Below are positions 1 to 5,045 of a stretch of DNA of 5,994 bases, in pieces. The notes beneath the pieces are model-generated. The model searched no databases. It was not told the DNA's origin and worked only from the letters and a program-made list of their open reading frames with translations. The translations under genes were made by a program, and so were the position numbers. Within the stretch, counting starts at the first letter, position 1; the number at the start of each line of letters is the position of its first letter. This stretch comes from PS1 clade bacterium (GTDB taxonomy: Bacteria > Pseudomonadota > Alphaproteobacteria > RS24), in contig JADHOK010000082.1 of NCBI GenBank assembly GCA_016779015.1, positions 1 through 5,994 on the forward strand. The letters run 5' to 3'.

Positions 1-430
1 TTTTATGGTGCAAATGCGTCGGCGCATCGCCCGCGGTCGTTACAACCAGGGCTTGTGTCAACGCCCCACTGACCTCGGCCCGCAAACCGTCTTGCGCCAA
101 CGCCGCATTGTAATTCAGCACCGCACCCTCGGCCATCTCAGCATCCGTCTCAAACGGCGCGAGCGTCAATCCCGTGGCTTCGGGGAGCGCTTCGGCGCGG
201 CCATTGGTGAAGGTCATCATGAGCGGGTCGAGAGACCCGAAATCGACCGGCAGCGCGGCGGCGCTATCGGGGTTTTTCAAAAGCCGCGCGACATCGGTAT
301 AGTGCCATGCCTCTTGCCGACGCGTCGGCAAACCCGCCGCCTCGGCCGCCGCCAAAGCTGTCGCACGAGCCTCGGCATCGCCCGGCAGTTGATCGCTCAC
401 GCGATCAAAATAGGCTTTTGCTTCAAGCAT
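1..430 (-). CDS. sufD: SufD, Fe-S cluster scaffold subunit (N-terminal 143 residues, runs off left edge)
   Basis: SufD is a structural paralogue of SufB. In the family it joins SufB and SufC in the cytosolic SufBC2D scaffold that assembles Fe-S clusters and is thought to help iron entry. Reading the minus strand from the ATG at 430-428 gives an open frame to the window edge, beginning MLEAKAYFDRVSDQLPGD and ending APTHLHHK. Around residues 37-48 is the segment LPTRRQEAWHYTDV, which matches the R-x-E-x-W-x-Y-T/S-D pattern seen near the N-terminus of SufD proteins. The visible part is about one third of a usual 420-440 residue SufD, so the beta-helix core and the C-terminal region that pairs with SufB are outside the window. 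The start overlaps the end of sufC by 8 nt and has GGAG at 443-440, 9 nt upstream, which implies translational coupling. The assignment rests on this motif and on position directly after sufC. Confidence 0.9.
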   Translation of the reverse strand, partial: MLEAKAYFDRVSDQLPGDAEARATALAAAEAAGLPTRRQEAWHYTDVARLLKNPDSAAALPVDFGSLDPLMMTFTNGRAEALPEATGLTLAPFETDAEMAEGAVLNYNAALAQDGLRAEVSGALTQALVVTTAGDAPTHLHHK

Positions 431-1187
431 TTACCGCTTCTCCAACATATTCCCCATAGCCCGATTTTTCGAGCTCGAGCGCCAATTCCGGCCCGCCCGA
501 TTTGACAATCTTGCCGTCGGCCATGACATGCACGACATCGGGTTTGATGAAATCGAGCAGCCTTTGGTAATGGGTGATGACCAGCATACCGCGGTCGGGC
601 GCGCGCAGCGCATTGACCCCATCGGCGACAGTTTTCAGCGCGTCAATATCGAGGCCGCTATCGGTCTCATCAAGAATTGCCAGCTTCGGTTCCAGCATCG
701 CCATTTGCAAAATCTCATTGCGCTTTTTCTCGCCGCCGGAAAAACCGACATTCAATTGCCGCTTCAGCATGTCGTCATTCATACCAAGGGCGCGGGACTT
801 CTCGCGTGCCAAGCGAAGAAAACTGGCAGCGTCCATCTCGTCTTCGCCGCGACCGCGCCGAATGGCATTCAGCGAAGTTTTCAAAAACGTCATATTGGTG
901 ACGCCCGGGATTTCCAACGGGTATTGAAACGCCAGAAACAGACCCGCAATGGCGCGTTCTTCCGGCGCCATATAGGCCAGCGAAGTGCCGTTGAAAAGCA
1001 TCTCGCCTTGGCTCACATTATAGCCATCCTTGCCGGCCAGCACATATGACAGGGTCGATTTACCCGAGCCGTTCGGCCCCATAATCGCATGCACCTCACC
1101 GGGCCGAATGCTCAGCGACAAGCCGTTCAAAATCGGTGTGTCTTCGACACCGGCATGCAGGTTTTGAATATCAAGCAGCGCACTCAT
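423..1187 (-). CDS. sufC: SufC, ABC-type ATPase of the SUF Fe-S assembly machinery
   Basis: SufC is a soluble ATPase of the ABC family. It has no membrane partner and instead drives conformational change in the SufB-SufD scaffold. All nucleotide-binding motifs are visible in the 254 residues: Walker A GPNGSGKST at 37-45, Q-loop Gln88 in AFQYP, signature FSGGEKKR at 149-156, Walker B LAILDE with Asp173 and catalytic Glu174, D-loop SGLD at 177-180, and switch His206 in ITHYQRLL. The ETDSGLDIDAL stretch and the FSGGEKKRNEILQ signature are characteristic of SufC rather than of transporter ATPases. Length matches the family (about 250). The ATG shares an ATGA with the sufB stop (4-nt overlap), and a good ribosome site, GGAAGGAAG at 1202-1194, ends 6 nt before the start. 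The gene appears intact. Confidence 0.97.
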   Translation of the reverse strand: MSALLDIQNLHAGVEDTPILNGLSLSIRPGEVHAIMGPNGSGKSTLSYVLAGKDGYNVSQGEMLFNGTSLAYMAPEERAIAGLFLAFQYPLEIPGVTNMTFLKTSLNAIRRGRGEDEMDAASFLRLAREKSRALGMNDDMLKRQLNVGFSGGEKKRNEILQMAMLEPKLAILDETDSGLDIDALKTVADGVNALRAPDRGMLVITHYQRLLDFIKPDVVHVMADGKIVKSGGPELALELEKSGYGEYVGEAVNA

Positions 1188-2665
1188 CCGACACTTCCTT
1201 CCAGTGAAATGCCAACCAGTTTTTGCGCTTCCACGGCAAATTCCATCGGCAGGTTTTGCAATACATCGCGGCAGAAACCATTGACGATAAGCGCCACGGC
1301 TTCCTCGGCATCGAGGCCCCTTTGCTGGCAGAAAAACAGCTGATCATCGCTGATTTTCGAGGTTGTCGCCTCGTGCTCCAGCACGGCTGAAAGGTTTTTC
1401 GCTTCGATATAAGGCACTGTATGGGCGGCGCATTTATCGCCAATCAGCAGGCTGTCGCATTGGGTGAAATTGCGCGCGCCCGCGGCTTTGGGATGCACAT
1501 TCACCTGCCCGCGATAAGCGTTGGAGGAGCGCCCCGCCGAAATGCCTTTCGAGATAATTTTGCTGGAGGTGTTTTTGCCCAAATGCAGCATTTTGGTGCC
1601 GCTATCGACCTGCTGCATATTGTTTGAAATGGCGATCGAATAAAACTCGCCCGAGCTGTTATCGCCGCGCAAAATGCAGCTTGGATATTTCCACGTCACG
1701 GCCGATCCGGTCTCGACTTGTGTCCAGCTGATGCGCGCCCGGTCCTCGCGGCAATCGCCACGCTTGGTGACGAAATTATAAATCCCACCCTTGCCGTTTT
1801 CGTCGCCCGGATACCAGTTCTGCACGGTAGAATATTTAATCTCGGCATCCTCCAGCGCGACTAGCTCCACAACAGCAGCATGTAGTTGGTTCTCATCGCG
1901 CATCGGCGCTGTGCAGCCTTCCAGATAGCTGACATAAGAGCCTTTATCGGCAATCACCAAAGTGCGCTCAAACTGACCGGTATTGGCCTCGTTAATGCGG
2001 AAGTAAGTGGACAGCTCCATCGGGCATTTGACGCCCGGCGGGATATAGCAAAACGAGCCATCGGAGAAGACCGCTGAATTAAGCGCCGCGAAATAATTAT
2101 CCGATTTCGGCACCACGGAGCCGAGATATTTTTTGACCAGTTCCGGGTGTTCTTTCACGGCTTCGGAGAACGAGCAGAAAATCACCCCGTCCTTAGCCAG
2201 CTCCTCACGAAACGTGGTGCCAACCGAGACGCTGTCAAACACCGCATCGACGGCGACTTTGCGTACACCGGCCAAGACTTCCTGCTCTTGCAGCGGAATG
2301 CCGAGCTTGGAATAGGTTTCCAATAATTGCGGGTCAACCTCATCGAGGCTTTTCGGCCCGTCTTCCATCGACTTTGGGGCCGCGTAATAGCACAAATCCT
2401 GATAGTCGATTTTCGGGTAATCGACATGCGCCCAGTCCGGCTCATCCATAGTTTTCCAACGCTCATAAGCGTCGAGCCGCCAGTCGAGCAGCCATTGCGG
2501 CTCCTCTTTTTTGGCCGAAATGAAACGAATGATATCCTCGCTCAAGCCATTGGGAATTTTGTCGACATCGATCTCTGTGGTGAAGCCATATTTATAATGC
2601 TCACCGCCAAATTTGGCGACCTGGTCGACCGTTTGTTTATCGATTGAGGCTTTTGCTTCGCTCAT
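1184..2665 (-). CDS. sufB: SufB, Fe-S cluster scaffold protein
   Basis: SufB is the cytosolic scaffold on which the SUF pathway builds Fe-S clusters, in complex with SufC and SufD. The 493 residues match the usual length (E. coli SufB is 495). Family landmarks are in order: the N-terminal segment YKYGFTTEIDVDKIPNGLS at 25-42, then FCYIPPGVKCPMELSTYFRIN at 205-225, YLEGCTAP with Cys251 (equivalent to the E. coli sulfur-tunnel Cys254), NFTQCDSLLIGD with Cys403 (equivalent to E. coli Cys405, proposed sulfur acceptor and cluster ligand), and LEHEATTSKI with His431 and Glu432 (equivalent to E. coli His433 and Glu434). The constant offset of two or three residues supports full conservation. The start is 3 nt after the desulfurase stop, with GGAG at 2675-2672 spaced 6 nt from the ATG inside the end of that gene. 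No truncation or missing key residue is seen. Confidence 0.98.
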   Translation of the reverse strand: MSEAKASIDKQTVDQVAKFGGEHYKYGFTTEIDVDKIPNGLSEDIIRFISAKKEEPQWLLDWRLDAYERWKTMDEPDWAHVDYPKIDYQDLCYYAAPKSMEDGPKSLDEVDPQLLETYSKLGIPLQEQEVLAGVRKVAVDAVFDSVSVGTTFREELAKDGVIFCSFSEAVKEHPELVKKYLGSVVPKSDNYFAALNSAVFSDGSFCYIPPGVKCPMELSTYFRINEANTGQFERTLVIADKGSYVSYLEGCTAPMRDENQLHAAVVELVALEDAEIKYSTVQNWYPGDENGKGGIYNFVTKRGDCREDRARISWTQVETGSAVTWKYPSCILRGDNSSGEFYSIAISNNMQQVDSGTKMLHLGKNTSSKIISKGISAGRSSNAYRGQVNVHPKAAGARNFTQCDSLLIGDKCAAHTVPYIEAKNLSAVLEHEATTSKISDDQLFFCQQRGLDAEEAVALIVNGFCRDVLQNLPMEFAVEAQKLVGISLEGSVG

Positions 2666-2668
2666 TTT

Positions 2669-3811
2669 CTACTCCGCCGCCAGCGCCTGTCCGGCCAGCT
2701 TACTCCATTCATCAACCAGTTTTTGCGTGTCGCTTTGTTTGGATTGCCAGCCAAGGCTGACCCGCAACACGCCCCTACTTATATGGGTTTCCACGCCCAT
2801 GGCAGCCAGCACATGGCTGCGCGACACCTTGCCGCTGGAACACGCCGAACCGGCACTGACCGAGATACCGGCCAGATCAAGCGCCATGACCAGCGTCTCC
2901 GAATTGAGGCCGGGCAGCGAAAAGCAGCTTGTATTGGCCAGTCGCGGCGCGGCGCACCCAAAAATCTCAACTTGCGGTTGTGCCGCTTGCAACGCCGCTT
3001 CCATGGCATCGCGCCACGCGGCCAGCCCCTGAAAAGTCTCAAGGTCGCGCTTGGCGGCACGGGCGGCGGCGGCGAAAGCGGCAATGCCGGAAATATTTTC
3101 CGAACCGGCACGACGGCCAAGCTCCTGCCCGCCACCAATCAATTGCGGCGGTACAACGACACCGGGGCGCGTCACCAGCGCCCCGACACCCATCGGGGCA
3201 CCGAATTTATGCCCCGACAGGGACAGCGCATCGACGCCGAGCGTGAAAATATCAATCTCAATCTTACCCGCCGCCTGCACCGCATCACAAAGCAGCAGGC
3301 TGCCATGGGCGCGCGTCTTGGCGGCAATCTCAGCCAGCGGTTGAATGGCACCGGTCTCATTATTGGCCAGCATGACGCAGACCAGCGCCGGCGTGTCATC
3401 GGCCAAGGCGGCATCCAACGCCGCCATATCGATAATACCCGCATCGGTGACCGGCAATTCCTCGACGGCCAGCCCTGCAAATAATTGCCCCGCCTGTTTG
3501 GCAGCCGTCAAAACCGCGCTGTGTTCAATAGCGCTGACCAGCACTCTTTCGACTTTTCCGTTGGGCGCGTCGCGCAGATTGAGCGCCAGATTGCACGCTT
3601 CCGTGCCGCCCGAGGTAAAGATGACCGTCTCGCCGGGGGCGCCGACCAAATCCGCAATATCGGTGCGCGCCGCCTCGACCAAAGCTCGCGCGCGGCGTCC
3701 CTCTTCGTGTACCGAAGACGGGTTGCCTATATCCAAAGCCGCCAGCAGCGCGTCGCGCGCCTCGGGCCGCAACGGTGCGGTGGCGTTATAATCGAGATAA
3801 GTGCGGTTCAT
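2669..3811 (-). CDS. Class I (NifS/IscS-type) cysteine desulfurase of the suf operon
   Basis: This PLP-dependent enzyme would convert L-cysteine to alanine and pass the sulfane sulfur, held as a persulfide, to the SUF scaffold. Visible in the 380 residues are the N-terminal YLDYNATAPLRPEA (5-18), His97 in IEHSAV (stacks on PLP in the family), ANNETG at 149-154, Asp176 and Gln179 in CDAVQA, the PLP Schiff-base Lys202 in LSGHKFGAPMG, RAGSENI at 234-240, and the catalytic-loop Cys324 in SAGSACSSGKVSRSHVL. The extended SSG-x-x-x-S-H-V-L loop and the RAG-x-EN segment mark group I (NifS/IscS-like) and not group II SufS, whose loop reads RxGHHCA. I leave the symbol blank because databases variously use iscS, nifS or sufS here. 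It follows the regulator with a 4-nt ATGA overlap and GGAGG at 3823-3819, and its stop lies 3 nt before sufB. A dedicated SufS may lie downstream of sufD, outside the window. Confidence 0.95.
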   Translation of the reverse strand: MNRTYLDYNATAPLRPEARDALLAALDIGNPSSVHEEGRRARALVEAARTDIADLVGAPGETVIFTSGGTEACNLALNLRDAPNGKVERVLVSAIEHSAVLTAAKQAGQLFAGLAVEELPVTDAGIIDMAALDAALADDTPALVCVMLANNETGAIQPLAEIAAKTRAHGSLLLCDAVQAAGKIEIDIFTLGVDALSLSGHKFGAPMGVGALVTRPGVVVPPQLIGGGQELGRRAGSENISGIAAFAAAARAAKRDLETFQGLAAWRDAMEAALQAAQPQVEIFGCAAPRLANTSCFSLPGLNSETLVMALDLAGISVSAGSACSSGKVSRSHVLAAMGVETHISRGVLRVSLGWQSKQSDTQKLVDEWSKLAGQALAAE

Positions 3812-4248
3812 TCAGCAGCCTCCAACACGCGCGGCATACGGCCATCGACCAAATCATCGAGCGAAATTGAGTTCAAAAACGCGTGGATGGTGCCGCCGAG
3901 ATGCGCCCATAAATCATGCGTCAGACAGCGCCCGCTTTTCTTCAGACAGCCCGTCGCATCCTTGCAGCGCGTCACATCCACCGGCTCGTCCACGGCGCGA
4001 ATAACATCGCCAATGCGAATGGCATCAAGCGGCGCGGCCAGCAAATAGCCGCCCATTTTGCCACGACGGCTCTCCACCAAACCGGCACGCCGCAAATCGC
4101 CAAAAATCTGCTCCAGATAGTTGACGGTGATTTCCTGCCGCTCGCTAATATCGGCAAGGCTCACCGGCCCGCTGGCACCGTTTTTCTCTTGTTGCGCCAT
4201 ATCAGCCATAGCCATGACCGCATAACGGCCTCTTGTCGAAATCTTCAT
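3808..4248 (-). CDS. iscR: Rrf2-family transcription regulator, IscR-like Fe-S sensor
   Basis: This 146-residue winged-helix protein of the Rrf2 family probably represses the suf operon, of which it is the first gene. The N-terminus MKISTRGRYAVMAMADMA, the segment SLADISERQEITVNYLEQIF at 30-49 (helix-turn-helix and recognition helix) and the wing RRGKMGGYLLA at 61-71 are typical of IscR. The wing reads KMGG where E. coli IscR has PGGG. Candidate ligands for a [2Fe-2S] cluster are Cys95, Cys101, Cys108 and His111 (TRCKDATGCLKKSGRCLTHDLW). This matches the E. coli set Cys92, Cys98, Cys104 and His107 except for one extra residue between the second and third cysteines. The presence of all three cysteines argues against the reduced-cysteine IscR known from Rhodobacter. 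The start is the family-standard MKIS; its ribosome site (GGTTACGGAAAG) is weak. The stop overlaps the desulfurase start. IscR is my preferred name; RirA or another Rrf2 member is less likely. Confidence 0.9.
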   Translation of the reverse strand: MKISTRGRYAVMAMADMAQQEKNGASGPVSLADISERQEITVNYLEQIFGDLRRAGLVESRRGKMGGYLLAAPLDAIRIGDVIRAVDEPVDVTRCKDATGCLKKSGRCLTHDLWAHLGGTIHAFLNSISLDDLVDGRMPRVLEAAE

Positions 4249-4338
4249 CTTTCCGTAACCTTATGATTTTATTTATATTTTACGATTTTTCTTGCAAAAC
4301 ACCCGTGCTTTTGGGTAACACAAACGCCACACACACTG

Positions 4339-4367
4339 GATATAGTAAATCCGACTGTTTTAGTCAA
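4339..4367 (-). promoter_or_regulatory. Predicted sigma70-type promoter of the suf operon
   Basis: On the minus strand TTGACT (4367-4362, five of six matches to the TTGACA -35) is followed after a 17-nt spacer by TATATC (4344-4339, four of six matches to the TATAAT -10). Transcription would begin near 4332, leaving a leader of about 85 nt before the regulator ATG at 4248. The spacing is ideal and the -35 is strong; the -10 is only fair. The call is by eye and the start site is inferred. Confidence 0.55.
4341..4346 (+). promoter_or_regulatory. Possible -10 element for the hydrolase gene
   Basis: TATAGT on the plus strand matches five of six positions of TATAAT and lies about 45 nt before the hydrolase ATG. 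No convincing -35 is found at normal spacing; the nearest candidate, TTGGGT at 4311-4316, is 24 nt away, which is too far. The element overlaps the minus-strand suf -10. Transcription from here would start inside the IscR-like palindrome. The call is weak. Confidence 0.25.
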
Positions 4368-4371
4368 GTTT
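4347..4371. promoter_or_regulatory. Putative type 1 IscR-like operator
   Basis: The plus strand shows GACT (4353-4356), five bases GTTTT, then AGTC (4362-4365), with further symmetric A/T pairs at the outer edges (AAA at 4347-4349 against TTT at 4369-4371). Read on the minus strand it is CTTGACTAAAACAGTCGGAT. This fits the type 1 IscR pattern as I recall it (YYGACT-R-AT-rich-Y-AGTCRR), which in E. coli is bound by the cluster-loaded protein. The site spans the -35 and most of the spacer of the predicted suf promoter, a position where binding would block RNA polymerase. Its placement in front of an IscR-like gene supports autoregulation. Binding itself is inferred. Confidence 0.65.
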
Positions 4372-4391
4372 AAGCGTCGTGGGAGCGCCTT

Positions 4392-5039
4392 ATGCCTGAA
4401 GTGATTTTCAACGGACCTGAAGGGCGACTGGAAGGTCGTTTTACGCAGAAAAAAGAGGCCGGCGCGCCGATAGCGCTGATCTTGCATCCGCTGCCGCAAC
4501 TTGGCGGCAATATGAACAATCCGGTGGCCTACCAGCTCTATCACCAATTCGCCAATCGCGGCTTTTCGGTGCTGCGTTTCAATTTTCGCGGCGTTGGGCG
4601 CAGTCAAGGCGAATTTGACGAGGGGATTGGTGAACTGTCAGACGCCGCCGCGGCGCTCGACTGGCTGCAAGCGCTGAGTGCCGATGCGCGCCAGTGCTGG
4701 ATTGCCGGTTACAGTTTCGGCGCGTGGATTGGCATGCAGCTTTTAATGCGGCGACCGGAAATCTCCGGCTTTATCTCGGTGGCACCGCCCGCCAATTTTT
4801 ACGATTTTACGTTTCTTGCGCCCTGCCCGGCCAGCGGTCTGATTGTGCATGGCGACACCGACCGCATTGTGCCGACCGAGGATACGGAAAAACTGGTCGA
4901 GCGGCTGCAAGCGCAAAAAGGCATCACCATTGATTACGAGAATATCAAAGGTGCCAATCATTTCTTCGAGAACGATTTGGACACGCTGGACAATACGGTC
5001 GGTGCTTATCTCGACCGCCGCATCAGCGAAATCGGCTAG
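4392..5039 (+). CDS. Small alpha/beta-fold hydrolase, COG2945-type
   Basis: This 215-residue cytosolic protein has an alpha/beta hydrolase fold; its substrate is unknown. Visible features are the oxyanion-region HPLPQLGGNMNN at 32-43, the FNFRGVGRSQGEFDEGIGE segment at 63-81, the nucleophile elbow GYSFGA with Ser108, the acid-bearing strand end HGDTDRIVP with Asp157 as the likely catalytic acid (Asp155 is adjacent), and the catalytic His190 in GANHFF. The triad therefore looks complete. No signal peptide or membrane segment is seen. The N-terminal MPEVIFNGPEGRLEGR is a conserved opening of the alphaproteobacterial members of this family, as I recall, and supports the start, which has GGGAG at 4381-4385 spaced 6 nt. 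It is divergent from the suf operon across 143 nt and converges on anmK. An esterase or peptidase-like activity is possible, but nothing in the sequence shows a role in Fe-S assembly. Confidence 0.9.
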   Translation: MPEVIFNGPEGRLEGRFTQKKEAGAPIALILHPLPQLGGNMNNPVAYQLYHQFANRGFSVLRFNFRGVGRSQGEFDEGIGELSDAAAALDWLQALSADARQCWIAGYSFGAWIGMQLLMRRPEISGFISVAPPANFYDFTFLAPCPASGLIVHGDTDRIVPTEDTEKLVERLQAQKGITIDYENIKGANHFFENDLDTLDNTVGAYLDRRISEIG

Positions 5040-5043
5040 CCGA
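5032..5043. other. Perfect 12-bp palindrome between the convergent stop codons
   Basis: TCGGCTAGCCGA is its own reverse complement and contains the hydrolase TAG stop. It is flanked by GAA on the left and TTT on the right after one mismatch, so a short hairpin (4-bp stem, CTAG loop, imperfect extension) is possible on either transcript. It ends 2 nt before the anmK stop codon. It could act as a modest bidirectional terminator, but it lacks a proper U-run and may be chance. Confidence 0.2.
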
Positions 5044-5045
5044 GT

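Larger units (their letters stand above)
4249..4391. promoter_or_regulatory. Divergent control region between the suf operon and the hydrolase gene
   Basis: This 143-nt stretch separates the two divergent starts and contains no coding frame I would support. Its half next to the regulator (4261-4295) is strongly AT-rich, with only 6 G or C in 35 positions, unlike the GC-rich coding DNA around it. Its other half holds the suf promoter, an IscR-like palindrome and a possible hydrolase promoter, detailed in separate entries. A short CA run at 4328-4337 is also present. Confidence 0.8.

Noticed and set aside
390..407. Hairpin TGATCG / CGATCA with a 6-nt loop, 23 nt inside the start of sufD.
   Set aside because: It lies within well-conserved coding sequence and has only a 6-bp stem with no terminator-like U-run; a chance inverted repeat is the simpler explanation.
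5..505. Plus-strand open frame of 166 codons across the sufD/sufC junction.
   Set aside because: It lies antisense to sufD and the end of sufC, is rich in Arg, and has no recognisable domain.
3051..3085. GGC/GCG-rich run that looks like a short repeat.
   Set aside because: It encodes an Ala-rich helix of the desulfurase (FAAAARAAKRD) and has no regular repeat unit.
2723..3484. Long plus-strand open frame of 253 codons opposite the desulfurase gene.
   Set aside because: It is an antisense shadow of a well-supported gene. Its product is Arg/Gly/Gln-rich with no family resemblance, and high GC at third codon positions readily leaves such frames open.
4302..4317. ACCC / GGGT inverted repeat with an 8-nt loop in the intergenic region, considered as an attenuator or terminator.
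   Set aside because: The stem is only 4 bp and no U-run follows in either direction.
4249..4391. Fur- or RirA-type iron box in the divergent region.
   Set aside because: I found no TGA-N-TCA iron-box pattern of the RirA/Irr type; the only clear palindrome fits the IscR type 1 pattern.
4269..4607. Minus-strand open frame of 112 codons across the divergent region and the hydrolase start.
   Set aside because: It would cover the promoter region and run antisense to a conserved protein; no motif or convincing ribosome site supports it.
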